A DNA stretch of 64,000 nt from Ureibacillus composti (GCA_030348875.1 JAUCEP010000002.1:823001-887000); one strand, 5' to 3'; shown: positions 1 through 8,842, counted from the stretch's first letter. Notes: generated from the sequence alone by a model not told the origin. A program made the numbers and translations.

Positions 1-1
1 A

Positions 2-646
2 TCGGGTTATTGGGCAAAAATTAGTTCAGGAAATATTGAAGGATATACACATAAATCTTATTTAAAACTATTAAACCAATCTGGTAGTGTTCTAAAAGAT
101 CGCGTAATTGTTCTTGACCCAGGTCACGGTGGTAAAGACCCTGGTACAGGTTACTCATCATATTATGAAAAAGCAATTGTACTGAAGGTTGGTAAACTTG
201 TACAACAAAAGCTTGAAGATGCAGGTGCCAAAGTTGTAATGACTCGTACTGGGGATACGTTCCCAACGTTACAAGATCGTGTGGATATCACAAGTAAAAA
301 TTACGGTGAAATTTTCGTAAGTATCCATGTCAACTCTGCTAGCAGTGCTTCTGCTAAAGGAACTGAAACTTACTATACAGTTTCATCAGGCGACATGTAC
401 AAAGAAGATATTGACCTAGCCACTTACATTAATAGTGAAATTGTTCGTAATGCAAATATGGATAATCGTGGTGTTAGAAATACGCCTTATTATGTTGTCC
501 GTAATATGATTATTCCATCTGTATTAGTCGAACTAGGTTTCATTTCTAACAGTGAGGATCGTGCAAAACTAGTAAACAGTACATATGTTGAGAAATTTGC
601 GCAATCAATCTATAACGGTATCGAAAAATACTATCAAAAACAATAA
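2..646 (+). CDS. N-acetylmuramoyl-L-alanine amidase (Amidase_3), 5' end cut by window
   Basis: Zinc amidase that cleaves the bond between N-acetylmuramic acid and the stem peptide of peptidoglycan outside the cell. The reading frame is open from base 2, so the start lies upstream. The first visible residues (about 26) end in an SH3-like stretch, SGYWAKISSGNIEGYTHKS, suggesting upstream wall-binding SH3b repeats. The Amidase_3 catalytic domain follows, with DPGHGGKDPG (first zinc His), the Glu in YYEKAIVLK, the second His in SIHVNSA, and the catalytic Glu in VELGFISN. A strong terminator follows the stop. It resembles the B. subtilis CwlC/LytC-type catalytic domain; the exact paralogue cannot be told without the N-terminus. 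Confidence 0.92.
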   Translation, partial: SGYWAKISSGNIEGYTHKSYLKLLNQSGSVLKDRVIVLDPGHGGKDPGTGYSSYYEKAIVLKVGKLVQQKLEDAGAKVVMTRTGDTFPTLQDRVDITSKNYGEIFVSIHVNSASSASAKGTETYYTVSSGDMYKEDIDLATYINSEIVRNANMDNRGVRNTPYYVVRNMIIPSVLVELGFISNSEDRAKLVNSTYVEKFAQSIYNGIEKYYQKQ

Positions 647-651
647 TCTCA

Positions 652-686
652 AACCTCAAAAGCTTTGTGCTTTTGAGGTTTTTTAT
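652..686 (+). terminator. Rho-independent terminator after the amidase gene
   Basis: A perfect 12-bp stem (AACCTCAAAAGC / GCTTTTGAGGTT) closes a 5-nt loop and runs into a T-rich tail, 5 nt after the amidase stop codon. Confidence 0.92.
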
Positions 687-742
687 TGCTTAAAGTAACT
701 AGGGGAAGAAATTTTTCTGGTAGAATATTAGAATTGGTGTGC

Positions 743-1400
743 CGCACGTATAGTTGTCAGGGGCGCACATAAAGTGACAAAACTCGCACTTAAAGTTCGT
801 GAAGTCGCACATAAGGTCACAAAACTCGAACGTAAAATAGCCGGATCCGCACGTAAGGAATAAACTCGCACGTAAAGTAGCCGAAGTCGCACGTAAAGCT
901 GTTGAAGTCGCACATAAGGTCACAAAACTCGCACGTAAAATAGCCGGATCCGCACGTAAGGAATAAACTCGCACGTAAAGTAGCCGAAGTCGCACGTAAA
1001 GCACTTGAAGTCGCACATAAGGTCACAAAACTCGCACGTAAAATAGCCGGATCCGCACGTAAGGAATAAACTCGCACGTAAAGTAGCCGAAGTCGCACGT
1101 AAAGCAGTTGAAGTCGCACATAAGGTCACAAAACTCGCACGTAAAATAGCCGGATCCGCACGTAAGGAATAAACTCGCACATAAAATAGCCGAAATCGCA
1201 CGGAAAGCAACAACACGCACGTAAAATTGTCAGGGTCTCACGTAATGTCATAGAACTCGCACGTAAAGTTCGTAAAGTCGCACGTAAAGTTCGTGAAGAC
1301 GCACATAAAGCGATGAAACTCGCACATAAAGGTCCGGATTCCGCACATAAAGTCCCCAAAGCTGCACATAAAGTCACGAAACCCGCACATAAAACCCCCC
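743..1400. repeat. Intergenic array 1: 32 units of a 19-21-nt repeat, anchor CGCACGTAAA
   Basis: Thirty-two head-to-tail units begin with CGCACGTAAA or CGCACATAAA. Nearly every unit is exactly 21 nt; a few are 19 nt (for example at 848 and 1197). Units start at 743, 764, 785, 806, 827 and so on to 1384 without losing phase. From 827 there is a 103-bp higher-order unit (21+19+21+21+21) repeated three times almost identically (827, 930, 1033), with a decaying fourth copy at 1136. The array starts after the amidase terminator and ends about 150 nt before the next gene. Open frames through it on the minus strand are by-products of the repetition. Confidence 0.95.
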
Positions 1401-1553
1401 AAAACATTTGTAGGTTCTACTCAATTTGTGTAGCAAGTTTAGTTCGAACAATTCAATTTAATAAAATTTTGAGTAAATGGTTTTAAATGGTGTACCTTAG
1501 AGCATTTTATTAGTGTAAGAAGAATTGCACGAAATGTGAGGTACTATATTCGG

Positions 1554-3272
1554 ATGATAAAAAAAATTCCGCTAAAATTCTATTTCATGTCCATCATTTT
1601 AGTGACTTCAATCTTAGTCATCTCAAGCTTTGTTAGTGATGTTAGAAATTCTACTATTGCAATGGCTAGTGACTTATTTAAAGACTCAGAATGGTTTTTT
1701 TTAGATAATAAAAAAATGAAGGTCGAGCAAATAACAGAAGATGAAACTCCTTTATTCATTCAAACTGAAGAAAAAATAGAGAATAAGGGAAAGGATACTG
1801 TCACATATGGTACGGCAACAGATACGATTTATCGTTATGAAATTGGAGGTTCACGAGGGGCAAATCTAGATGTCACGGTTAGAAAATTTACCAATGGGGA
1901 TGAATTTGTCTCTTCGACATTGGATAATCCATCAAAAAAAGAAATTACGGTCAACCTTTTTCAAATTGAGTATAATTCATCGAAGTTTCAACTTTATCGA
2001 TTCGATCGTTACCCAATAAAGAAAAACCCTGACGATAAAGAAAACTATAATTTATCTACTTATCCTACTGGTTTATTACGTATGGAAAATAGTGAGGGGC
2101 TTGTAGGTGAACGAATGGTTGGACAAGCATATCGTTCCAAAGAATTGGAACAGCGCTATGATGATGGTGGCGAAAGTGTTATGCGCGAACTGCTCGCAGA
2201 AGAAGAAGCCATTTCTTTATATTCAAAGGGACAGGATTTATATGTCTTTTATACATTAGCCTCAAAAGGGAAAGACATCGTTGATACTTGGTATATGGAT
2301 TCAGATGAAAAGCTTTTCCGTTCAGATGAAAATATGAACAATTGGATGATAGAATCTGCTTCCAACTATAAAAAACGAAACAAGTGGTATACAGCAGAAG
2401 GTCCTTATAATCGGATGGTAAGCTCGACTGAACCAATGCCAGAGTCTTATCAAGGGTTTGGGAGAAACTTGTTGTTAGTAAAAGAAAATAGGGCATTAGA
2501 GCTTTTTGAAAAGCAAGGCGATCGATATTTTGAAAACCTAATTAATAACTCCTTCGTAAACCTTGAGAAATTTAAAGGGGATCAAACCTATTGGGAAACA
2601 GAAGTGACAAGTACCTATTTAAAAGATCTGTACGGCATTACGGCACCATTTATTGATACACGGTTTAATGAACAAATTGCTTTATTTTATTACAATGTTG
2701 GAGAGAAGTTAAAAGTACCGGATTACAAAAAACCATTAAGAAATTATGCTGATTTACTAGTTTCCCAAAAGAAACAGGGAAATATCATTCCTGTTGATCA
2801 GGATTCCTATTATATATCTGATTATTTTCCAGTTGTTGAGGAGCAAAATCAAAAAACACATTCGTCTATGAATCACGTTTTAGGTGGGATGAATTTACTA
2901 TTAATCGCTTATCAAGAGTTTAACGATCCAATCTACCTGGAAACAGCGAAAGCAATACAAACGGCAATTGGCAAAGAAAGGGACAAGTGGATACGTCCAA
3001 ACGGAGATTTATGGTATAAAGTAGATAAAGATGGGAACTTTGTTGGAGAAGATTATCAACATCTCACATTAGAGGATCTAATAAATTCCTACCGACTATG
3101 GAGTGAAATCGACAAATCATTTTTACCTGTAGTAGAAGAGTTAATTGCTTCAAAATCTGGATATTTATCAGTTAACAATTTTGGTTATACAGAGGAAATT
3201 AAAAATGGTTTAGAAGAGCTAAATTTAACACAATATTTACCAAGTGGTCCAATGCATATGGATGCCCTGTAA
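1554..3272 (+). CDS. Exported or membrane-anchored protein, possible (alpha/alpha)-barrel, unknown function
   Basis: About 572 residues. The N-terminus has a basic start and one hydrophobic segment (roughly residues 9-28), consistent with an uncleaved anchor or signal peptide. The remainder is soluble and probably extracellular. The C-terminal half has helix-rich stretches such as MNHVLGGMNLLLIAYQEFND, reminiscent of the helical barrel of glucuronyl C5-epimerase-like proteins, but I could not identify catalytic residues and assign no function. ATG 1554 is preferred because GAGGT at 1538-1542 sits upstream of it; a GTG at 1536 in the same frame would add six residues but has no clear ribosome binding site. 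It stands alone between array 1 and a terminator. Confidence 0.7.
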   Translation: MIKKIPLKFYFMSIILVTSILVISSFVSDVRNSTIAMASDLFKDSEWFFLDNKKMKVEQITEDETPLFIQTEEKIENKGKDTVTYGTATDTIYRYEIGGSRGANLDVTVRKFTNGDEFVSSTLDNPSKKEITVNLFQIEYNSSKFQLYRFDRYPIKKNPDDKENYNLSTYPTGLLRMENSEGLVGERMVGQAYRSKELEQRYDDGGESVMRELLAEEEAISLYSKGQDLYVFYTLASKGKDIVDTWYMDSDEKLFRSDENMNNWMIESASNYKKRNKWYTAEGPYNRMVSSTEPMPESYQGFGRNLLLVKENRALELFEKQGDRYFENLINNSFVNLEKFKGDQTYWETEVTSTYLKDLYGITAPFIDTRFNEQIALFYYNVGEKLKVPDYKKPLRNYADLLVSQKKQGNIIPVDQDSYYISDYFPVVEEQNQKTHSSMNHVLGGMNLLLIAYQEFNDPIYLETAKAIQTAIGKERDKWIRPNGDLWYKVDKDGNFVGEDYQHLTLEDLINSYRLWSEIDKSFLPVVEELIASKSGYLSVNNFGYTEEIKNGLEELNLTQYLPSGPMHMDAL

Positions 3273-3278
3273 TTCCTT

Positions 3279-3306
3279 GCCTTGTCAAATATGACAAGGC
3301 TTTTTA
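3279..3306 (+). terminator. Rho-independent terminator
   Basis: A 9-bp perfect stem (GCCTTGTCA / TGACAAGGC) with loop AATA is followed by TTTTT, 7 nt after the preceding stop. Confidence 0.92.
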
Positions 3307-3637
3307 CATAGAAATTTTGTTAAATAAAAAATATGTTATTGTTAAGTAATATATTAAAAATGAACTGTAATTTTGATGGTATATCTTATATGATTTATCC
3401 ACATATTGGTTAAGGTTTTGGAAAATAATACACACCTTGTTACAAACATATTACGAGGTATTATTTGGGGGAAATGGATTTGTCGAATATGCATAAATTT
3501 GCTAGTTAAGTGACTATATTCTGTCTTTTCTGTTTTATAGTAATAGTTACTGAATTGAAAAATAACAACACTTCTTTCTATGATAGTCTATATTTAGCAA
3601 ATAAAACGGCACGGGCTTTCTGGAAGGAGTTTTGAAA
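3307..3637. other. Non-coding stretch upstream of the NlpC/P60-SLH gene
   Basis: AT-rich, with no convincing open frame, repeat or hairpin. It presumably holds the promoter of the following gene; I could not single out one -35/-10 pair. The AAGGAG at 3624-3629 is the ribosome binding site of that gene. Confidence 0.5.
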
Positions 3638-4561
3638 TTGAAGAAAAGATGGTTACTACCAATTTTTGCATCATTCATGATATTTACAGGTATAGGTGCA
3701 TTAGACGAAAATGAAGTAGAAGCAGCAACAATTTCTGAACTACAAAGTACAGCAAAACAATATTTAGGTGTTCCATATCGTTATGGTGGAACAAGTACAA
3801 ATACAGGAATCGATTGCTCAGCATATACAAGATTAGTATTTTCAAAGTTAGGCTATTCATTAGAGCGTACATCTCGCGCACAATACACACAAGGAACTTC
3901 TGTTTCGAAAAAGAATTTAAGAGCGGGAGACCTAGTATTCTTTAATACATCTGGATCAGGTATTTCTCACGTAGGGATTTATTTAGGAAGTGGGAAATTT
4001 ATTTCTGCAACATCAAGTTCAGGTGTAGATATCGATAACATTGATGACCGATACTACTGGGGAAGTCGTTATGTTGGGGCAAAGCGTATTGCGAACTTCT
4101 CAACAACAGAAGTAGCAGAAGTAAAATCAGCTGCTATTGATTTCAATATTTACGCTTCTCGTGGTCAAGTCGCAATACAACTTGCAGAAGCATTAGGACT
4201 AGATACTTCTGATACGAATTCTCCTTTTAATGATGTAAAACCAGGTTCTAAGTATGCAGGGGCAGTTACTGCATTACATAAAATTGGTGCATTTAGTGGA
4301 GATGAAAAGGGAAACTTTAAACCAAGTTCACCAATTACTCGAGGACAATTATCATATGTGTTAGCTGGTGCTTTTGATTTAAAATTGCAAGGGGAAGCGG
4401 AACAATTTACGGATGTTCCGAAAAAACATTGGGCATATGAAGGTGTCTCAATTCTTTCTTCTAACAAAATTACAGTTGGAAAAGGCGACGGGACGTTTGC
4501 TGTAAACGATAATGTAACACACAAACATATCAATGCCTTCATTGATCGCTTAACTCGTTAA
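3638..4561 (+). CDS. NlpC/P60 peptidoglycan endopeptidase with C-terminal SLH domains
   Basis: Secreted cysteine peptidase expected to cut stem peptides of peptidoglycan and to be held at the wall by SLH domains. A signal peptide (residues 1 to about 29, ending near EVEA) precedes an NlpC/P60 domain with the nucleophile in GIDCSAYTRL (Cys60) and the catalytic His in ISHVGIYLG (His111). The third, polar residue of the triad is Ser123 in KFISATSSS, where the two other NlpC/P60 proteins in this window have His. Residues from about 160 carry SLH-type motifs (FNDVKPGSKYA..ITRGQLS and FTDVPKKHWAYEG). TTG 3638 is preferred: AAGGAG at 3624-3629 lies 8 nt upstream, but only 2 nt from the in-frame TTG 3632. 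Confidence 0.9.
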   Translation: MKKRWLLPIFASFMIFTGIGALDENEVEAATISELQSTAKQYLGVPYRYGGTSTNTGIDCSAYTRLVFSKLGYSLERTSRAQYTQGTSVSKKNLRAGDLVFFNTSGSGISHVGIYLGSGKFISATSSSGVDIDNIDDRYYWGSRYVGAKRIANFSTTEVAEVKSAAIDFNIYASRGQVAIQLAEALGLDTSDTNSPFNDVKPGSKYAGAVTALHKIGAFSGDEKGNFKPSSPITRGQLSYVLAGAFDLKLQGEAEQFTDVPKKHWAYEGVSILSSNKITVGKGDGTFAVNDNVTHKHINAFIDRLTR

Positions 4562-4624
4562 TAAAAATATTTGAATTTACATAAGCAATTGTTGTTAGTA
4601 AGTTTCTTACATATAATATTTTTT

Positions 4625-4660
4625 GGAGAAGATGCTCTTGTAGCACTTCTCTTTTTTTTT
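4625..4660 (+). terminator. Rho-independent terminator
   Basis: Stem GAGAAG(a)TGCT / AGCACTTCTC with loop CTTGT and one bulged A, followed by nine T residues. It ends the NlpC/P60-SLH transcript ahead of hutP. Confidence 0.88.
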
Positions 4661-4724
4661 GGAAATATGGATTAACTGTTAATGGCTTCAATTAACTTAT
4701 TTTTTAAAATTTTCAAAAATACGA

Positions 4725-4753
4725 TTGACACTCATTATTGAAGCGTTTACAAT
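4725..4753 (+). promoter_or_regulatory. Sigma-A promoter of the hut operon
   Basis: TTGACA (4725-4730), 17-nt spacer, TACAAT (4748-4753). The -35 is perfect and the -10 has one mismatch. It lies 72 nt upstream of hutP. Confidence 0.8.
4738..4751 (+). promoter_or_regulatory. Candidate CcpA cre site over the hut -10 element
   Basis: TTGAAGCGTTTACA differs from a consensus cre (TGAAAGCGTTTACA type) at two positions and keeps the AGCGTTTACA core. It overlaps the -10 of the hut promoter, where CcpA binding would repress. Catabolite repression of hut is known in B. subtilis; use of this exact site is inference. Confidence 0.45.
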
Positions 4754-4825
4754 CAAAATAGTTATTAGACATTAGAATATTAATCTAGTTATTCAAGGTA
4801 TTTATAAAAAGAGAGAGTTGTTTAA

Positions 4826-5269
4826 ATGGCATTGAAAAATGATTGTCGTATCGGTAAACATGCCATCCTACTTTTGCTATCTGATGATACAGCTGATCAG
4901 TTGGAAATGATTAAGCAGTTGAATTGGAAGAGTTGTACAGGAAAAGTCGGTTCGATGGATGCGCATAAAGTAGTTGCTGCAATAGAAACAGCAGCTAAGA
5001 AAAATGAGATTATCCAATCAGACGTATATCGTGAATCACACGCCCTATACCATGCGATTATTGAAGCGTTAAGCGGGGTAACAAGAGGCCAAGTTCAAAT
5101 TGGATCTGTATTAAGAACAGTTGGCTTATCTTTTGCTGTTTTAAGGGGAAACCCTTATGACAATAAGCAAGAGGGCGATTGGATTGCTGTTTCCTTATAC
5201 GGTACAATTGGCGCACCTGTTAAAGGATCTGAGCATGAAACAATTGGTTTAGGTATTAATCACATATAA
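4826..5269 (+). CDS. hutP: HutP, histidine-responsive RNA-binding antiterminator
   Basis: In the presence of L-histidine and Mg2+, HutP binds UAG-repeat RNA downstream of its own gene and prevents formation of a terminator ahead of hutH. The 147-residue length matches the family. Typical stretches include [38 protein letters not shown] and the Gly-rich C-terminus [27 protein letters not shown] ribosome binding site precedes ATG 4826. The cognate RNA target and terminator lie directly downstream (5278-5353), so the whole regulatory unit is intact. Confidence 0.96.
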   Translation: MALKNDCRIGKHAILLLLSDDTADQLEMIKQLNWKSCTGKVGSMDAHKVVAAIETAAKKNEIIQSDVYRESHALYHAIIEALSGVTRGQVQIGSVLRTVGLSFAVLRGNPYDNKQEGDWIAVSLYGTIGAPVKGSEHETIGLGINHI

Positions 5270-5277
5270 ATTGCCCA

Positions 5278-5294
5278 TAGTATTTAGTTAATAG
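5278..5294 (+). promoter_or_regulatory. HutP recognition site: three UAG triplets spaced by 4 nt
   Basis: TAG-TATT-TAG-TTAA-TAG gives three UAG triplets with exact 4-nt spacers. This is the known arrangement for one face of the HutP hexamer. It abuts the left arm of the terminator hairpin. Confidence 0.85.
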
Positions 5295-5295
5295 G

Positions 5296-5353
5296 GGGCT
5301 ATATCAAGAAATCACTTTTTTTAGTGATTTCATTGATATAGTCCTCTTTTTTA
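5296..5353 (+). terminator. HutP-controlled attenuator terminator between hutP and hutH
   Basis: A long imperfect stem (about 20 bp; GGGCTATATCA..GAAATCACT pairing with AGTGATTTC..TGATATAGTCC) is followed by TCTTTTTTATT. Its left arm begins right after the UAG triplets, so HutP bound to histidine can block folding, as in the B. subtilis hut operon. Confidence 0.88.
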
Positions 5354-5394
5354 TTAAGTAAAAATTTAACTATAGGAATTTGAAGGGAGACAAA

Positions 5395-6933
5395 ATGATG
5401 GTTACATTAAATGGTCAAACACTTACATTTTCAGAGGTACGAAAGGTTTTATTTGATGGAGAAAAAGTTGTTTATTCCGAGGAGAGTATGAGAAAAGTTC
5501 AAGAAAGTCGAAAAGCGGTTGAAAAAATCGTTTCTGAAGAACGAATTGTTTACGGTATTACAACAGGATTTGGAAAATTTAGTGATGTGTTGATCAGTAA
5601 AGATGATGTGGAATCACTTCAGCTAAATTTAATTCGTTCCCATGCTTGTGGGGTTGGAGAGCCTTTCCCAGAGGTTGTTTCACGCGCGATGATTCTTCTT
5701 CGTGCAAATGCATTATTAAAGGGCTTCTCTGGAGTACGTCCTGTTGTCATTGAAAGATTGCTAGAGCTATTAAATGCAGGGATACATCCGGTAATACCTC
5801 AGCAAGGATCACTAGGTGCTAGTGGTGATTTAGCTCCACTTTCACATTTAGCCTTAGTGTTAATTGGAGAAGGAGAAGTGTTCTATAAAGGCGAGATTAC
5901 ATCCGCGATACATGCACTAAAGAAAGAAGCAATTTTCCCAATTACATTAACTGCAAAAGAAGGATTAGCGCTTATAAATGGAACACAGGCGATGACTGCA
6001 ATGGGTGTTATTGCATACTTAGAAGCAGAAAAATTAGCTTACCAAACGGAATTAATTGCATCGGTAACAATTGAGGGGCTACGTGGTATTATTGATGCAT
6101 TTGACGAAGACATTCAGCTAGCTCGTGGATATAGAGAGCAAGTGGAGGTGGCAGAGCGTATACGTTCCTACTTAGCAGATAGTTCTTTAACAACAAGGCA
6201 AGGAGAACTTCGTGTACAGGATGCATACTCAATCCGTTGTATTCCCCAAGTACATGGAGCAACATGGCAGACATTAAACTATGTGAAGGAAAAATTAGAA
6301 ATCGAAATGAATGCTGCAACGGATAATCCGTTAATTTTCGATAACGGTGAGAAAGTTTTATCTGGTGGTAACTTCCACGGGCAGCCGATTGCATTCGCAA
6401 TGGATTTTTTAGCAATTGCTGTTGCAGAATTAGCAAATATTTCAGAACGCCGAATAGAACGACTTGTAAATCCACAATTAAATGATTTACCACCGTTTTT
6501 AAGTCCTGAACCGGGATTACAGTCAGGTGCGATGATTATGCAGTATGTCGCAGCATCACTTGTATCTGAAAATAAAACATTGGCTCATCCAGCAAGTGTT
6601 GATTCTATTCCTTCATCAGCGAACCAAGAGGATCATGTAAGTATGGGGACGATTGGATCAAGACATGCATATCAAGTAATTACAAATACACGTCGAGTGT
6701 TAGCGATTGAAGCCATTTGTGGGTTACAGGCTGCAGAAATTCGTGGGAAAGAAAAAATGTCTACAGCGACAAGCAAATTTTTAGAGAATGGTAGAAAAAT
6801 TGTTCCGTATATTAATGCCGACCGAGTGTTTTCTAAGGATATAGAAGCTATGAATAACTGGTTAAAGAGTGGATCTTTCCAATTTAATAATGTGAAGAAA
6901 AAAATCCCATTTATTAGTAGAGATATAGAATAA
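5395..6933 (+). CDS. hutH: Histidine ammonia-lyase
   Basis: Converts L-histidine to trans-urocanate and ammonia in the cytoplasm, the first step of histidine degradation. The autocatalytic MIO cofactor motif Ala142-Ser143-Gly144 is present in [14 protein letters not shown], with family residues [10 protein letters not shown] near position 55 and ATDNPL further on. Length is about 512 residues, normal for HutH. ATG 5395 is chosen because AGGGAGA (5384-5390) is correctly spaced; a TTG at 5380 would lie upstream of that site. No hutU, hutI or hutG follows: the next genes are a permease and a racemase. Transcription into hutH depends on HutP antitermination. Confidence 0.96.
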   Translation: MMVTLNGQTLTFSEVRKVLFDGEKVVYSEESMRKVQESRKAVEKIVSEERIVYGITTGFGKFSDVLISKDDVESLQLNLIRSHACGVGEPFPEVVSRAMILLRANALLKGFSGVRPVVIERLLELLNAGIHPVIPQQGSLGASGDLAPLSHLALVLIGEGEVFYKGEITSAIHALKKEAIFPITLTAKEGLALINGTQAMTAMGVIAYLEAEKLAYQTELIASVTIEGLRGIIDAFDEDIQLARGYREQVEVAERIRSYLADSSLTTRQGELRVQDAYSIRCIPQVHGATWQTLNYVKEKLEIEMNAATDNPLIFDNGEKVLSGGNFHGQPIAFAMDFLAIAVAELANISERRIERLVNPQLNDLPPFLSPEPGLQSGAMIMQYVAASLVSENKTLAHPASVDSIPSSANQEDHVSMGTIGSRHAYQVITNTRRVLAIEAICGLQAAEIRGKEKMSTATSKFLENGRKIVPYINADRVFSKDIEAMNNWLKSGSFQFNNVKKKIPFISRDIE

Positions 6934-7253
6934 CAAGGTAGATCAGGTTAGATTAGAAGGTTACAGATGGGGAAATAAGCTTTGTGCGAGGAACTAAGGG
7001 ATGAGTTGATAAAAAGTTACTTGAAGATAAATTACTAACTCTTCCCCAGCCCCATCTATAACCCTTTTGATAGTGTTAGAAAACGATGGGTAACTATCTT
7101 TACCACCTATATTAGTATTGTAAAAAATAAGTGAACTAGAAATCAAAATTTAGTGTCATTTAGTATTTTGTCGGATTTAAAGGGAATGTCTTTAAATCTG
7201 TAATTATCGGAATATTTTATCAAATAGAAAAGGTAAAAGGAAAGGGTGGTTGG
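6934..7253. other. hutH-permease intergenic region with two inverted repeats
   Basis: No credible open frame. Two small inverted repeats are visible: GGTAA-6-TTACC (7089-7104) and GATTTAAAG-7-CTTTAAATC (7174-7198). Neither has a T-tail, so they look more like operators than terminators. No T-box signature (the GGGTGG..CCGCG type) was found, although histidine T-boxes control relatives of the next gene elsewhere. Confidence 0.4.
7174..7198. promoter_or_regulatory. Inverted repeat upstream of the permease gene, possible operator
   Basis: Nine-bp arms GATTTAAAG / CTTTAAATC around a 7-nt centre, 55 nt before the start codon and not followed by a T-run. A regulator-binding role is inferred from symmetry and position only. 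Confidence 0.3.
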
Positions 7254-8567
7254 ATGTTATTAAATGCAGTAGTTGTTTCGGTCATCGTCATGTCAGTATT
7301 AAGTTTGCTTCGTGTAAATGTGATGTTTGCAATCTTAATAGCGGCCGGTGTTGCCGGTGTTATGGAAGGCTTAACATTAGCTGAAACGACGAATATGCTC
7401 ATCTCGGGAATGGGTGGTCAAGCAAATACAGCACTAAGTTATATTTTGCTAGGAATATTTGCTGTAATGATTAGTTATTCGGAGATTACTGGATTTCTTG
7501 TTAAAAAACTTGTAAGGGTTTTAAAAGGAAAACGTTCAATTATGTTATTGACAATTGCAGGCGTTGCTTGTTTGTCTCAAAACGTTGTTCCAATCCATAT
7601 TGCGTTTATTCCAATCTTAATTCCGCCTTTGCTTCATTTGTTCGATAAAATGAAGGTGGACCGTAGAAGTGTTGCAACCGCGTTAACGTTTGGATTGAAG
7701 GCACCATATATTATGATTCCAGCAGGGTTTGGGCTAATATTCCATGGAATCATTGCTGATGAAATGACAGCAAGTGGTATGGAAATCCCTCTTTCATCAG
7801 TTACTTACGCTATGTTAATACCAGGTCTGGGCATGATTGTAGGCTTATTGTTTTCGATTTTTATTACTTACCGGTCAGACAGGGAACTATCTGTTGGGAA
7901 TCAAGGAGTCATTAATGAAATTGCGGCATCAGTCGAAGACGATCTGTCTTTCACATACCGTCACGTCCTTACGATTGTTTCAATTATCGCTGCTCTTATT
8001 GTACAACTTTTAACTGATTCTCTTGTTTTGGGGGCACTTACTGGTATTATTCTTCTCTTTATATTCACTGTTGTCCCGTTTAAGGAAGGGGAGAAGGTTG
8101 TTAATGAAGGAGTTACTATGATGGGCATGATTGCATTTGTAATGTTAATCGCCTCCGGATACGCAACTATATTGAAAGAGACTGGTGCTGTTGAAGATCT
8201 GGTACAATCTGCATCTGGAATCTTGGGAGATAATAAATTAATTATTGCATTCATCATGCTACTAATTGGTCTATTAATTACAATGGGTATCGGATCATCG
8301 TTCGGGACAATCCCGATTATTGCTGCTTTGTTCGTACCTATTTGTGCTGCTGTTGGTTTTTCGCCATTGGCAACTGCAGCATTAATTGGAACTGCAGGTG
8401 CACTTGGAGATGCAGGATCACCTGCATCAGACAGCACGCTTGGTCCGACTGCTGGATTGAATGCAGATGGGAAACATCATCACATTTGGGATACATGTGT
8501 ACCTACCTTTATGCACTATAACATTCCGTTAATGATTTTCGGTATGTTGGCTGCTATGGTTTTATAA
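7254..8567 (+). CDS. YuiF-type transporter, probable histidine permease (Na+/H+ antiporter family fold)
   Basis: Integral membrane transporter of 437 residues with about 11-12 hydrophobic segments. Family-like stretches include LISGMGGQANTALSYILLG, CLSQNVVPIHIAFIPILIPP, FGLKAPYIMIPAGFG and GTAGALGDAGSPASDST. The family was named for Na+/H+ antiport, but the B. subtilis-type member YuiF has been annotated in genome-context work as a histidine permease. The location right after hutPH and before a histidine-racemase-like gene agrees with histidine uptake. A strong terminator separates it from the racemase gene. Substrate is inferred from context; the family call is firm. Confidence 0.8.
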   Translation: MLLNAVVVSVIVMSVLSLLRVNVMFAILIAAGVAGVMEGLTLAETTNMLISGMGGQANTALSYILLGIFAVMISYSEITGFLVKKLVRVLKGKRSIMLLTIAGVACLSQNVVPIHIAFIPILIPPLLHLFDKMKVDRRSVATALTFGLKAPYIMIPAGFGLIFHGIIADEMTASGMEIPLSSVTYAMLIPGLGMIVGLLFSIFITYRSDRELSVGNQGVINEIAASVEDDLSFTYRHVLTIVSIIAALIVQLLTDSLVLGALTGIILLFIFTVVPFKEGEKVVNEGVTMMGMIAFVMLIASGYATILKETGAVEDLVQSASGILGDNKLIIAFIMLLIGLLITMGIGSSFGTIPIIAALFVPICAAVGFSPLATAALIGTAGALGDAGSPASDSTLGPTAGLNADGKHHHIWDTCVPTFMHYNIPLMIFGMLAAMVL

Positions 8568-8664
8568 TGGTGTTATTGTGGTGTAATATGGAAAATCTAC
8601 TCTTGTGTCTTGTGATGGGAAAAACAAAAAATATATAAGGGCTTAGCAGCAAGAATCAAAATAC

Positions 8665-8709
8665 CATATAAAAAGTTCCGGCTTCTTTTGAACTGGAACT
8701 TTTTATATG
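8665..8709. terminator. Rho-independent terminator after the permease gene (near-symmetrical)
   Basis: Fifteen bp of perfect complementarity (CATATAAAAAGTTCC / GGAACTTTTTATATG) flank an inner stem with loop TTTT. The outer A/T arms would supply a U-tract in either direction. It isolates the permease transcript from the racemase gene. Confidence 0.85.
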
Positions 8710-8776
8710 CTTACTAAATCATAATGAAGATTAGATTATTAACATACATGCGAAATAACAAGTAGGAAGTGTGGAA

Positions 8777-8793
8777 TATGGTAGACTACCATA
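8777..8793. promoter_or_regulatory. Perfect 17-nt palindrome, candidate operator of the racemase gene
   Basis: TATGGTAG-A-CTACCATA has two perfect 8-nt arms around a central A, 49 nt before the ATG of the racemase-like gene. The TGGT..ACCA ends recall GntR-family operators, but the regulator is unknown. No regulator gene sits nearby apart from hutP, which binds RNA. Confidence 0.5.
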
Positions 8794-8842
8794 CTAAAAA
8801 ATTTTAGATGTATTAATATAAATAGCGGAAGGGGATTTAGTA

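Noticed and set aside
699-1407. Several overlapping minus-strand open frames with Cys/Leu/Arg-rich repeated proteins
   Set aside because: They repeat every 103 nt because the DNA does, have no ribosome binding sites and resemble no protein. They are shadows of array 1.
6934-7253. T-box riboswitch ahead of the histidine permease
   Set aside because: No T-box core (GGGTGG..CCGCG type), specifier stem or terminator with T-run could be found.
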